Shown here: positions 22,801 to 35,366 of the stretch, piece by piece
Layout: each line of letters opens with the position of its first letter
Numbering within the stretch: the stretch's first letter is position 1
Origin: Sinohyriopsis cumingii
Taxonomy: Eukaryota > Mollusca > Bivalvia > Unionida > Unionidae
Assembly: GCA_028554795.2 (NCBI GenBank)
Contig: CM068827.1
Coordinates: 144,101,751 to 144,165,750, forward strand
Length of the DNA: 64,000 nucleotides
Direction of reading: 5' to 3'
Notes under the pieces: generated by a model
Databases searched by the model: none
What the model was told of the DNA's origin: nothing
The model's input: only the letters and a program-made list of their open reading frames with translations
Program-made: the position numbers and the translations under genes

Positions 22801-23754
22801 TCACCTTATCTGCGAATGACTGAAAGACATTTGAGAGACTATAATGCTTAAAATAGAAAGTAAGCATGAAGGCATAATGGTAACAGAATTAAATTACAAC
22901 AAAGTAGAATGAGTATTCAAACCGTATTGGCATTCAAATGTCATTGCCTGAGCGTTACTTGGAGAATAGTGATTACATAAAGTCTATTCGCTCAGAATTA
23001 TAATAATGACACAATTTATTATACAAATTCATTCAATGCATGAAATATAAAGAAACATTTGACAAATATGTTGTATACATACTTGAAATCACTCAGGCAT
23101 GGTTCTTATGTAGACATCAAAGGAACAATGGTAAAATTCATCAACAATCAGACAGACAACATTACTGATATCACATTAATTATGAACCAACAGGATCTGC
23201 CTTTAAAACAGTTTTGATATGAATACAGGCTCAAAATCGAAAATAGAAATGAGGTATAACCGAAAGAAACAGGCATGCCATGGGTGATGAACTCTGAGGC
23301 TTGAACTCAACCTTTGAACTTTGTTAAGTGCATGCAAGTGTGATCTGATATACTGACCTATTATGTGATAGTTTTAACCAATCAAAACACAAGGTATTAT
23401 TCAGTAATAATATAGCATGAAACATGACTGACATGCAAAACATTTGTGATTATTCACGTTCAGGTCACTGATGATTAGGGGTGAAATGATTCATCGATAT
23501 ATCGATGCATCGATAGTTTTGCTGTAACGATACACATATCAATACAAGAGATGGAGAATTGATACAAAATGATACTTATTATTTTTTTATTTTAGTTATT
23601 TTAGTCTTCTCCAGTCATAAATAATTATTACAAGTTATTATTCTTTAAATACAGAATTCATCTGAAACAGCATTTGCTATCCTACGCACTAATTTTTATT
23701 AGTAAAAACAAATAAAGACGTTTGTGAATAGTCGCTCTCTGTCTGCAAATTAAT
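22801..23754. other. no recognised gene; hAT-like terminus near 23,477
   Basis: The sequence at 23,477-23,530 (TAGGGGTGAAATGATTCATC, then 'gatatatcgatgcatcgata') resembles the ends of hAT-type non-autonomous elements. No transposase is visible. The rest shows no features. Confidence 0.4.
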
Positions 23755-25800
23755 AATAATAATAATAATAATGAGGACTTTGTATAGCGCCTAATCTTTA
23801 GAAGCTCTAAACACTTTACAACATTAGACAACACTTATAAGATAAGAAACATAATCATATTATTACAAAAACAAACAACACGAAATTAGAAAAACATTAA
23901 AAAATAAAAAACATGCTGAGAATATTTAAGGTAGGAAACATTATTAGGTCTTTTAGTTTGTTCTTGCAGTCGAAATAAGTGATCTTTAAGAGCCCTCTTG
24001 AATGTGATCACTGTGTCTTTGTGTCTAAGTTCAGTAGGCAATTCATTCCATGTTGCTGGGCCCTGGTATGCAAAAGAACGCTGTCCATATGACTTTGTTT
24101 TCATAGTGGGAATAATGAGTATACGATTGTCAGAAGAGGAGCGTAAGTATCTTGCTGGTGTTGACACATGGGTGAGGTCAGATAGGTATGTTGGACTGGA
24201 GTCTGACAGTGAAATGTAGCACAGAGAACACATTTTGTGTTTGATTCTGGATCGAATGGATAGCCAGTTTAGGGTACAGAGCAGTGGGGAGGTTTGCTCT
24301 GATCGTGGTACTCTAAGTATGATCCGAGCAGCTGTGTTTTGAACTTTTTGAAGTTTCTGGAGTAGATATTGAGATGAACAAGACAGAATTGAGTTACAAT
24401 AGTCCAGTCTTAAAAGTACTAATGAACACACAAGTGTTTTAGTGGCATCAACTGAAAGATATTTGCGAACTGAGCTTATGCGTCTCAGCTCAAGATATGC
24501 AACCTTGCATATGTTCGTGACATGTTGGTGCAATGTGAGAGTACTGTCCAGAGTAACACCTAGGTTTCGTACTGATTGTGTGAATTTAATGTTGGTGTTG
24601 CTGATATTTATTGTTTGAGATAAAGGATGTGAATGAGAAAGTCTTTGTGTTGTGATCAGAATGGCTTCAGTTTTATCATCATTCACCTGCACCTTGTTAC
24701 AAGTCATCCATGATTTCACATCAGAAATGCACCTCTCAACACCTTGGATGGTAGCATCAACTTCAGTTGGGTGGCTAGATTTGTATATTTGGGTGTCATC
24801 AGCATACAATTGGTGAGACACTGGATGATGATCTATGACACTTGAGAGTCCAAGAACAGACCCCTGTGGAACACCACAACATAGATCAGCTGGGCTGGAG
24901 TGTATTCCAATTGCAGATACAATTTGTGTCCTGTTGACCACATAGGACTTGAACCACAGTAAGGCTGTATCATGAATGCCAAATACATGCTGGAGACGGT
25001 GATTTCACATCAGAAATGCACCTCTCTACACCTTGGATGGTAGCATCAACTTGGCTAGATTTGTATGGGTGTCATCAGCATACAATTGGTGAGACACTGG
25101 ATGATGATCTATGACACTTGAGAGTGACTGCGTGTACAGAATGAAGAGAACAGGTCTCAGAATAGACCCCTGTGGAACACCACAACATAGATCAACTGGG
25201 CTGGAGTGTATTCCATTTGCAGATACAATTTGTGTCCTGTTGACCAAGTAGGACTTGAACCACAGTAAGTCTGTGCCAAATACATGCTGGAGACGGTGAA
25301 GTAATATATCATGGTATATTGTGTCAAATGCTGCAGACAAATCAAGGAGGGTGAGGACTGTAATCTTTCCGCTATCCAATGCAGAGAGAATGTCATTAAC
25401 TACTTTTAGCAGAGTAGTTTCAGTACTGTGGCAAGGGCGATATGTAGATTGTACATTGCTAAAAAGACTATTTGAATTTAGATGAGATACAAGCTGGGAG
25501 AGAACAACCTTTTCTAAGATTTTTGAAATGAATGGGAGATTAGAAACTGGGCGGTAGTTCTCTAAATCGTTATGGTCTAGTGTTGGTTTCTTCAGCAGAG
25601 GCTTTACAATGGCAGTTTTGAAAAATGTTGGGAATTTCCCAGATGAGAGAGAGGTATTAATAACATCAGTTAGTGAAGGCAATACTGGATCTAAGCACTC
25701 ATGCAGCAGTGATGTTGGAATTGGATCAAGTTCACATGACTTTGGTGCACTTTTCATCACAACTGTATTAACATGGTGACATGTTTTGTAATTTGCCCCC
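23755..25800 (-). mobile_element. CR1/L2-type LINE, 5'-truncated, with internal duplication
   Basis: The minus strand encodes a reverse transcriptase: ENYRPVSNLPFISKILE, then LLDLSAAFDTI (motif A), GVPQGS, and a YADD catalytic motif. The C-terminal thumb region contains RLDYCNSILS and GPATWNELPTELRH, and the 3' UTR ends in an (ATT)n tail at 23,755-23,772. The endonuclease domain is absent. A roughly 290-bp direct duplication (24,711-24,999 and 25,000-25,290) puts two YADD copies in the element and breaks the frame. Confidence 0.92.
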
Positions 25801-26744
25801 CACCCCCATTCCATGCCAATTAGTTTAACCCAGCAGCAAATTCATCATGTAGAAAAAATCCAAGCGTGTTCCACATGTATAATGAAGGACTTTACTCATT
25901 TAATAACCACTTCTACTTGAAATTTCTACCTAGAATTTCATCTCATCTACTTTGGTCAATTTGAAAGCTACACTACCGGTGTGTCACATGGTGAAACATA
26001 TTACATTGAAATCTCATTGGTGGTTATTGCTTGTTACAGTCCAGGTTACATAATAACTACCAATCAAGAATTATGGCCAATACCCTGCATGACAAACAGA
26101 AGTACTAGGAGAGCAACAAATTTCACGCAAAAGTCATTGATATCTAGTATTTAAACAAAGAGGCAATTGTGTGAAACATGCAAAATTTGTATGAATTTGC
26201 ATACTTGGAGAACAGTGATGCGCAAGAACTCTCACATACTAGCTTAAAGTCCCACATATGGAAACGTGCTTGGCAAAGTATACAATTTATTTATACGTTC
26301 TTGCTGCAACATCAGTTTTTCAGGTAGGCTGCTATTTACACATCTGGGTTCTTCAAGCATGACATGACTGGCTGTTAAACTAAATTTGATTGGACACTGT
26401 GCCCTGGAATAAGCATTATGAAATAGTTTAAACCTTCCATGAAGAATGTTTTAAAATGCGTGTTTAAAATACGGGCTACATAGTAAACCCAAAATATCTG
26501 ATTCTCAGCATGGTTCATTATGTGTTCGTTCTGCAAATACTGGCTGGTAACGGAGATGATGCCAATAATTTTTAAAGCTATGAAGTATATTGGATTATTG
26601 GAGCTGGGAAATTGTTAATGGAGACATCAGTGAGTGATTTAGAGCCCAAAAATGTGAGTCAGCTGTACACGGTCAATATACAAAAAACAGACGGCATGAC
26701 GGTCAATCACCCTTTCAGCAGTATCTTAATCTGAATCTGAATGT
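25801..26744. other. no recognised gene
   Basis: Unique-looking AT-rich sequence with no coding or repeat signal that I recognise. Confidence 0.4.
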
Positions 26745-28745
26745 GTACAGTGCAGGGCCAGTTATGGCATCAACTTGAATGTGTACAGTGCAGGGCCAGT
26801 TATGGCATAAACTTGAATGTGTACAGTGCAGGGCCAGTTATGGCATAAATCTGATTGTGTACAGTACAGGGCCAGTTATGGCATAAACTTGAATGTGTAC
26901 AGTGCTGGGCCAGTTATGACATAAATCTGATTGTGTACAGTGCAGGGCCAGTTACGGCATAAATCTGAATGTGTACAGTGCAGGGCCAGTTATGGCATAA
27001 ACTTGAATGTGTACAGTGCAGGGCCAGTTATGGCATAAATCTGATTGTGTACAGTACAGGGCCAGTTATGGCATAAACTTGAATGTGTACAGTGCTGGGC
27101 CAGTTATGACATAAATCTGATTGTGTACAGTGCAGGGCCAGTTACGGCATAAATCTGAATGTGTACAGTGCAGGGCCAGTTATGGCATAAACCTGAATGT
27201 GTACAGTGCAGGGCCAGTTATGGCATAAATCTGAATGTATACAGTGCAGAGCCAGTTACAGCATAAACCTGAATGTGTACAGTGCAGGGCCAGTTACGGT
27301 AAAAATCTGAATGAGTACAGTGCATGGCCAGTTACAGCAAAAATCTGAATGTGTACAGTGCTGTGCCATTATGGCATAAACCTGAATGTGTACAATGCAG
27401 GGCCAGTTATAGCATAAATCTGAATGCACACAAGGTATGGCCAGTTACGGCATAAACCTGAATGTGCACATTGCAGGGCCAGTGATGGCATAAATCTGAA
27501 TGTGTACAGTGCAGGGCCAGTTATGACATAAATCTGAATGTGTACAGTGCAGGGCCAGTGATGACATAAATCTGATTGTGTACAGTGCAGGGCCAGTGAT
27601 GGCATAAACCTGAATGTGCACATTGCAGGGCCAGTGATGGCATAAATCTGAATGTGCACAGTGCAGGGCCAGTGATGGCATAAACCTGAATGTGCACATT
27701 GCAGGGCCAGTGATGGCATAAATCTGAATGTGTATAGTGCAGGGCCAGTTATGACATAAATCTGATTGTGTACAGTGCAGGGCCAGTTACGGCATAAATA
27801 TGAATGTGTACAGTGCAGGGCCAGTTACAGCATAAACCTGAATGTGTACAGTGCAGGGCCAGTTTTGGCATAAATCTGAATGTATCCAGTGCAGAGCCAG
27901 TTACGGCATAAACCTGAATGTGTACAGTGCAGGGCCAGTTACAGTAAAAATCTGAATAAGTACAGTGCATGGCCAGTTACAGCAAAAATCTGAATGTGTA
28001 CAGTGCTGTGCCATTATGGCATAAACCTGAATGTGTACAGTGCAGGACCAGTTAAGGCATAAATCTGAATGTATACAAGGTATGGCCAGTTACGGCATAA
28101 ACCTGAATGTGCACATTGCAGGGCCAGTGATGGCATAAATCTGAATGTGTACAGTGCAGGGCCAGTGATGGCATAAACCTGAATGTGCACATTGCAGGGC
28201 CAGTGATGGCATAAATCTGAATGTGTACAGTGCAGGGCCAGTGATGGCATAAATCTGAATGTGTGCAGAGCAGGGCCAGTGATGGTATAAATCTGAATGT
28301 GTACAGTACAGGGCCAGTTATGGCATAAACCTGAATGTGCACATTGCAGGGCCAGTGATGGCATAAATCTGAATGTGTACAGTGCAGGGCCAGTGATGGC
28401 ATAAATCTGAATGTGTGCAGAGCAGGGCCAGTGATGGCATAAATCTGAATGTGTACAGTACAGGGCCAGTTATGGCATAAACCTGAATGTGCACATTGCA
28501 GGGCCAGTGATGGCATAAATCTGAATGTGTACAGTGCAGGGCCAGTTATGGCATAAATATGAACGTGTACAGTGCAGGGCCAGTTATGGCATAAACCTGA
28601 ATGTGCACATTGCAGGGTCAGTGATGGAATAAACCTGAATGTGTACAGTGCAGGGCCAGTAACGACATAAATCTGAATGTGTACAGTGCAGGGCCAGTTA
28701 TGGCATAAATCTGAATGTGTACAGTGCAGGGCCAGTTACAGCATA
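26745..28745. repeat. 38-bp satellite, about 52 units, with higher-order structure
   Basis: The unit is 'gaatgtgtacagtgcaggg' plus 'ccagttatggcataaacct'. Variants differ at fixed sites (vTTATGG or GTGATGG; TGTACAGTGC or TGCACATTGC; AAATC or AAACC). Groups of variants recur: the rare 'cagtgctgtgccattatgg' unit appears at about 27,355 and again at about 28,003, so blocks of about 650 bp were duplicated. As 38 is not a multiple of three, three units give a 38-residue pseudo-repeat in open frames. I treat these as artefacts. Confidence 0.95.
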
Positions 28746-29764
28746 GATTTTCACTGGAAAGAGAGAGCTAACTAGAAAGTTAGTAGTGTTTTTCAAGAGC
28801 TGGCACTAACCCCTTCGAAATTAAATGTAAAAAGGGTAGAATACTGAGCATATTCAAAATACAGACAATTTAAAAGTAGAATGCAACTTTCATTTTTTTC
28901 ATCAATCAATTTAACCCTGTGGATCATTTGCAACAAAACCCTATATCCATATCAAATTTAAGATAAACTAAATAAATAAGGATGAAAAAAATGAAATTAA
29001 AGAAGTAAAGATATTTATTTGAATATCCCTGTCTGCACAAGCAGCCTATGACATTGATGGACTAAAAATTCTAATACAGCATTATGGAATAGATAAGAAA
29101 TCTGGCATGGTAATCAGTAAACCACTGAGTCAAGACAGGAAAGTAAGTTTATGTTAATGAAAAATCCTAATTTGGAATAGATGTAATGAAAATATAATAT
29201 ATGTGAGGTCTGGAGAATTGCAAATAACAGCCACAAAGATCAGTTCCTCAACATCTTTAAGCTGTCAAAGCTATCAATGCATATGCCCTTCAAAAGGAAG
29301 CACAGAAAAATATTCATACAATAAGGAACTGAGTATGCTCAGAAATAATTAACACATTAATACTTGTACAACTAGAGGTGACATCTTTTAAAGATGTTGA
29401 TCTCAGTAGAGCTCTAAAATAGTGGAGCAGGAAATAAGAGACAGATATTAAAGTGTTAGATAAATATTGAACTTTGACCGTTTCCTCCTCCTTTAAAATT
29501 TCTACTCTCCCCTTCTTTTGGTGACAAAGGATGAAGTCCTCCTCAAGATAAAAACCTGGCAGCAACTCAACTTAAATTGTACATGGGGAACAAATTTGGA
29601 ATTTCTCTTTTCTTGCAGAGATAATTATCCAGTTAATAAAGTTATTGATGAGATAAATAAAATTAGCACAGAATCAGCAAAGGGACAGATTTTAAACCAC
29701 AAGTTTGTCACCTTGTGTAAAAATTTTAAAAAGATATAGAATAGGACTGGGTGTTGAAAATAGG
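28746..29764. other. no recognised gene
   Basis: Short open frames on both strands (for example 29,314-29,565 minus and 29,518-29,739 plus) show no known motif and no supporting splice sites. Confidence 0.4.
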
Positions 29765-30098
29765 TTTCCGACTGCTTCTAGTAGCCTAGTTGTTAGAGCA
29801 TCCACCTCAGATGTGGGAGGTGGTGTGTTGGATCCACGTCTGAGTCATACCAAAGACTTTAAAAATGGTACTAACAGCTGCCTCGCTAGGCACTCAGCAT
29901 TAACTTAAGAGGTTAGTGTTAGGACTGGTTGGTCTGGTATCAAGATAATGTGACTGGGTGGGACATCATGCTACATGTCTGCGGCATGATGTCCCAGTGC
30001 TAGACATCACTATAAACTGTCACACTGCAGACGTCGTAACGATAGGACTGAAAATTGTTTAAAGCTATGTTTAAAATCCAAATCACACACACATTCAA
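29765..30098 (+). mobile_element. SINE-B, full-length copy
   Basis: tRNA-like head ('cctagttgttagagcatcc' A-box region, 'gttggatccacgtc' degraded B box), then 'caaagactttaaaaatgg', 'gctgcctcgctaggc', 'gttagtgttagg', 'atgtgactgggtgggacatc', and a tail with (CA)n. This order is shared with the copies at 52,345 and 63,690. Confidence 0.85.
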
Positions 30099-30131
30099 TA
30101 GTTTTCCTTCTTCACTAACAAATATAAGTAC

Positions 30132-30362
30132 CTGTGGCCACAGCAGTCTTTTGCATCTACAGGAAGTACAATATGATAGATTTGTTGGTATTCATCCTCA
30201 TTCCCATGCCAGATTTGTTCTAGATATATTTTCTTTTCATAAGAAAATTGCTTCATTTCTTCTGTTTTGAAGATAACATCATAATGTCTTCCAAGTTGAA
30301 GTGAGACATGAAATTGGTAACAAGATGTTTTCAAAGCATTCATGCCATACAAAACAAAGGGC
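30132..30362 (-). CDS. probable internal exon of an unrecognised host gene
   Basis: One frame stays open across 231 nt between an acceptor (ggccaacag) and a donor (CACAG|GTACTT). It reads 76 codons with one base over at the start and two at the end. The peptide is not low-complexity: PFVLYGMNALKTSCYQFHV, then LGRHYDVIFKTEEM, then EYQQIYHIVLPVDAKDCCGH. I do not recognise the family. Its phases do not fit the pleckstrin-like exons, so it is probably part of another minus-strand gene. Two short candidates upstream (34,839-34,879, and a hydrophobic stretch ending at 35,182) might belong to it, but their phases do not join directly. Confidence 0.45.
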
Positions 30363-30589
30363 CTGTTGGCCTAAGTGATTTAAATGAGGCCACCATTAAA
30401 TGGCCTAAAACGATGAATAAAACTCACTGACATCCAAAGGTAGTCTGTTTGTCATTGATTAGAATTACATATAAATATATGTTAACTATACATCTATATA
30501 TAATATGCATACTGGAAATACAACCAGTATGTCAACATACATAAAAGGGAACCACCTACCTTCAAAGATGGAAAGACTATCAAATTCAT

Positions 30590-30675
30590 ATGTATCGATA
30601 TGTATCATATTGCAGACTGTGTATCATGAATCATACTGATACATGACACAGGTGCGTCGTTTCACCACAACTAAT
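30590..30675. repeat. possible hAT-like element terminus
   Basis: A 'gtatcgatatgtatcat' repeat followed by 'gtgcgtcgtttcaccacaac' is roughly the complement of the TAGGGGTGAAAT end seen at 23,477. It could be the other end of a similar element. Weak. Confidence 0.3.
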
Positions 30676-30926
30676 AATGTTTGAATATACATGTATGTAT
30701 GTGTATATACATATACATGTATGTATATATAGGCTTTAATTGTTGGCACCAGATTTTGTATTCTGATATATCCAAATTTGATCAAGGCCATGCTGTCTGA
30801 AACAAAAACATGTTTTCACAATCTGTCATCCTCATGAAAGGCCACTCCAAGAGAGAAATCCCTACATTGTGCTTTCAGTGTTCAATTATTCTCTCAGTAT
30901 CCATTAAAGACAGCAGAGACTTTTGT

Positions 30927-31177
30927 TGTTGTTGTTGTTGTAGGGTTTAACGCCATTTTCCAGCACAAGATTGGCTATACATGGCGGCCAGTATAACTGG
31001 TGGAGGAAGAACCCTGGAAAACCCAGGGAAGAACCACCGACCCACGAGAAGCTACTGGCAGGCTTTCCCACGTACCCACGCTAGCCGAGACTTGGACTCG
31101 AACCCACGCAGACAGAGGTGAGATGGCAGTGATCCGCAACGGTGAGCGCTTTAGACCATTCGGCCACTCGGGGCCCC
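30927..31177 (-). mobile_element. SINE-A copy 9 with target-site duplication
   Basis: SINE-A flanked by the 13-bp direct repeat CAGAGACTTTTGT (30,914-30,926 and 31,178-31,190). Some sites ('ccacgctagccgagacttgg') differ from the other copies. Confidence 0.92.
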
Positions 31178-31190
31178 CAGAGACTTTTGT

Positions 31191-32119
31191 AAAATAGATG
31201 TGTGTACATGGTCCGTGATTTTTGAAAATGCCAAGAAATTATTGTTGCATGTTAAGTACCAATACAATCTTCACAATGGACATTTAAAATGTTGTTAGTA
31301 AATTCTAGTAAAAAGTTTATAAAACTATTCCTTATTACTACAAGATCTATAACCTGAGCCACAAAACAGAACAAATGACAATGAGACCCACCATATGTGC
31401 TAAGGCTAACAATTTAATGCACTGTATTAAAGTAGGGAATTACTGTATGTATACAAGCTTTGTTGTTGTTTTTATTATCATTATTATTATTACAGAGAAC
31501 AGTGCAAGTGGTGCTGAGCTCTTATGAAATGCTTATCTTGTGCACAGTAAATAAGCTGAAAAAGGTTAGATTTCTGTTTGCTATTTCTGGTTTGATTTTG
31601 GTGTTTCGTGTCACAGCAAAATATTTAGTGCCTAGGCACTTGCAGTAAAATGCAGATCCAATGGATAGGATTTAAATACACACTTTTCCAGCCATGAGAC
31701 ACTGCAGATCCATTTCCAATTCCTGTTTCTTTACAGTGTACAAAACAATAATTCAAAACAAAATGACCATGCCAAAAAAATGTATAATTGTTTGTTCTCC
31801 CACAAAATGTAGGCTGGCCCCCCGTTATTTTTGAAGCTAAAGTGGTACCTATAGATGAGCCTTGAACCAGACTACCTCAATGGTAACAAATGGATGTACT
31901 GAACATTTCCAACTACTCCACTGGGAAAATGACTATTTTATGAGCTACTGGTACTATGGAAACCTGTATATCCTGGTGAAGCAAGCCAGCAATACAAAGA
32001 AAAATATCTTTCAATCTGATGAAACGAAATATTCCTCTGGATGTGCATGTGCCATATTGCAACCAATCTCCATGATCTGTGATGCTTATCAGTACATTCA
32101 TGTCCAAATACATGTATTT

Positions 32120-32122
<3 letters not shown>
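31191..32122. other. no recognised gene
   Basis: Contains a short (ATT)n run near 31,475. The open frame at 31,862-32,209 runs into a (TA)n tract and is not a gene. Confidence 0.4.

Positions 32123-32182
<60 letters not shown>
32123..32182. repeat. (TA)n microsatellite
   Basis: About 58 bp of pure TA directly next to a MITE-A end. Confidence 0.95.
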
Positions 32183-32185
<3 letters not shown>

Positions 32186-32186
32186 C

Positions 32187-32400
32187 TACTGTATGTACTC
32201 ACAAGTTGAGTGAAAGTGCAAACAACAAAGATCCTGATCTGCTGAAGCATAATGCACCTGCAGATCTGGATTAATGCTCTTTGTTCCACTGATTACTCCT
32301 AACAAACTGCACAACCCAGATCTGCTGGTGCATTATGCGATGGCAGATCTTGGTCCATGCAGTTAGCAATCACTCATCTTATAAGCAAGTATACATGGTA
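32187..32400. mobile_element. MITE-A, best complete copy
   Basis: 214 bp from 'tactgtatgtactcac' to 'cttataagcaagtatac' plus atggta. The two ends are imperfect inverted repeats about 40 bp long. The inside contains 'caaagatcctgatctgc' and 'cccagatctgctggtgc'. No coding capacity. Confidence 0.85.
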
Positions 32401-35366
32401 CCTGAAACCTTAAAAGACTTGACAAAAAAAGACCCCTCTGAGTTAAAGAATGTTCCATGGCATGGAATTAAATATAATGATTATAATGATTCTTGCTATG
32501 TGGCATGGGGAAATATTTTCAAAATATCCTCAATCAACAAACAACTTGATCAAACAAACCCAAAAACATTCCCATTGTTCTATCATTGAAGATTTCCATT
32601 GATGAGAGCAAATAAATGTAGTCTTAGATTATAATAAATGAGCTTCTGCTAAATAGCAAAAACACTTTTCCTGTTGTACATGTATATTTGTTTTCAATTA
32701 TATGCTCATTTTCTGTTTGCTATTCACTGTCAGAATTGTGCAGTGTTTTTCCATACTACATGGCTTTATACTGCATGACACATGTTTAAAATAGTATAGT
32801 GTATACAGAAACTACTTTGTAAACAATACACACTTATGTATTACATGGTTTAGCTTTTGGTTTATTAGATTTGTTTGTACATGAACTGTAAAAACGCTGT
32901 TTCATCCATTTGAAAGTAGATATAATAAAGCTAAGGATGTGGATGAGTACATTAAGTCTCAAATGAAACTTTCAAACATGCAACAGAATGAATGCGATAT
33001 TTGGATTGCCAACAACAAATGAGAGACACAGTAATTGAAAATATGATTTTGATCACTTAAACAGTTATTTAGGAGAAATATTCATAAGTTTTTGCAAACA
33101 GAATGGTTCAGATTGTGACCAGTGCTCTCTAGGGTCTATAAAAATAGCACAGAAAAGCAAATTGAGTCCAAGGGTTTATGCATATTTATCAGAAATGTAC
33201 TATGTTACAAGTCAGTCAAAACACTAAACTAATCTGATTTTTTTAAAAAAAAACAACTGAAGATTTTGGTTGGAAACTAAGAGCCACAGCACCAATAAAC
33301 CAAGACAAAAAAGGTATTATTTATGCTGGCTGAATGGTCCGTCACACAACAGCTGCATTTCAATTTTCTCCATTTAACTATATTGATACAATGTTGGGCT
33401 ACTCATAGCTAGAATCCCTCTAAGCATGCAAGTGATAGGGCATAAACATGTCTTCTTTATCAGGTAATAAGAAAGGCAATAAATATACATACATTTATGC
33501 ATCTTGAATTTCCTCGAAATATATTCCCAAGTTTCCTATTTCTTACACAGTGGGTTTGTAACATTGGGAGAAAGTTTAAGTTTTGACATCTTGACATGAA
33601 TTGAACTAAAACATGTATCAACTTCCCTTAAATATTCCTCTATAAACATCTTGAGCAAGTACAATTCAACAATGCAAAAAAAGAAAATCAAAGTTCACCC
33701 AGTTTTTTATAAAAAGAACTATAACACATTAAAGACCAGCTTTGATCACTTTATTACTTGTAACACCTCATAAAGCATTGCACATCTGACCTTAAACTCT
33801 CCAGAATACAACAGTAAGGTAATCAATTAACAGCTTGTAGTGTACATTTATACATGTCAGCCATCATAACCTTATTACCACATATTGCATCTGTATCATA
33901 TTCCTGTCTCTTGGGTGCAAGAGACATTTTTTATGCACAAATCTGATGTTGCATACACCTGCCTAATAAAAAAAATTCTTTAAAAAAATAAAATATAAGA
34001 GTGAGGTCAAAAAGGTCCATATTTCTGGATATCATTCACTTGACCTGACAAGTATGTGGGAATTCACAAAATAAAAAGTAGATGTACCCCACCCCCAAAT
34101 TTATACATGCATTTTTCATTTCCAAAGGCCATTTTTGAGAACACGTGATGCTCACAGTGCAAACACAAGCCATTTCCCTAGGTGATAATTTTGAAAAACA
34201 CTGTGTACTTAATATCTTAATGCAATTCAAAATAGTTGTCATCCAGTCAGTTTTTGAGATATTCTACTGGCCTTGAACCATCCTGTCTACTGCTATAAGA
34301 CGTTAGCTCTGCTTCCTAGCTGACTACTGGTATTTAACTGGCTACATACTGTGCAGTGACTACATGAGGTGTATACCTCATATTACTTTCAAGAACAACA
34401 TAAGCCCAAAAGACCAAGTTCATAAATATAACCATATTTTTAATTATTACAAAATAATAACTCAAAAAGTTACACAATAGCCTTAAGTTAAGAAATTTGC
34501 CAGGAGCAAATTTATGAAACTGTCCCCTGCCACCCTAGCAGACTGGTTTCCACTGGTTACTGTAATCTGGAGAGGATATGCACAAATATAAAGATTTTTT
34601 GCAAAAGCAATATATTGTAACTGCAAAATGGTGAGTGTGTTAGACATCCTCTAAAATGGTATTTCTGTACTACTGCAGGTAGAATCACATGAATGTTGAT
34701 GTGAAGCTAACCTATCTCTTAAACTCAACAAAAATGACAGTTTGAAGAGTGAAGAACTGTAATGATTTACAGGTATTACTTTAAACAAAGACATAGCTTT
34801 AAAACAAGAATTACAGAATGCAATTGGCAAATACTTACTGGAATTGTGAAATAAGTGTCTTCTTTCATTCCATAACATACTAGGAAAAACTTATATAACA
34901 CTTCCATTCTATAAAGTATAAATTATTGTTTTAATATTTCTGACTAATCTGCCAAAGACTTCATTGATAGATTCCAAAAACACAAAATTACAACATGTGA
35001 ATAATTTTCAACTGCTATTACTGCACTCACACTGTTGATAAGTTCAACCAGCTCAGTTTTCTAAGAATTTCAGTACAGATTATAGTAAAACATGCATTAT
35101 TCAAACATCAGTTTAGACATGTACCTTAAATTCTGTACTTTTGTACAATGAACATGTAACTAAAGTTTAAACAATACTTACTGTCCAATGACCATGCCAA
35201 TGCAGAAAAGAGTAACAGAAATCAGAAACAAAAGCAATGTAATATATTTTCACATAATTATAATTACAATGGTGTTACCAATAAATGTACGATCATGCAA
35301 GTAAAAATAAATATAATTACAACTAAAGAAGATACAATGAGAGGAAGTTTATTCTTCAACCCATCC
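32401..35366. other. no recognised gene; two weak exon candidates
   Basis: A 41-nt minus-strand stretch at 34,839-34,879 lies between a good acceptor (tttttcctag) and donor (A|GTAAGTA). A hydrophobic stretch (LLLFLISVTLFCIGMVIG on the minus strand) ends at a GTAAGTA donor at 35,182. Neither is long enough to identify. The rest is featureless AT-rich DNA. Confidence 0.35.

Noticed and set aside
27369-28516. Long open frames coding for repeats such as 'SLALHCTHSDLC'
   Set aside because: They run through the 38-bp satellite. Three units make a 114-bp frame-preserving repeat, so open frames arise without coding.
26745-28745. CRISPR-like array
   Set aside because: The units are contiguous with no unique spacers, and the genome is a eukaryote. 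The same holds for the 42-, 53-, 64- and 84-bp arrays.
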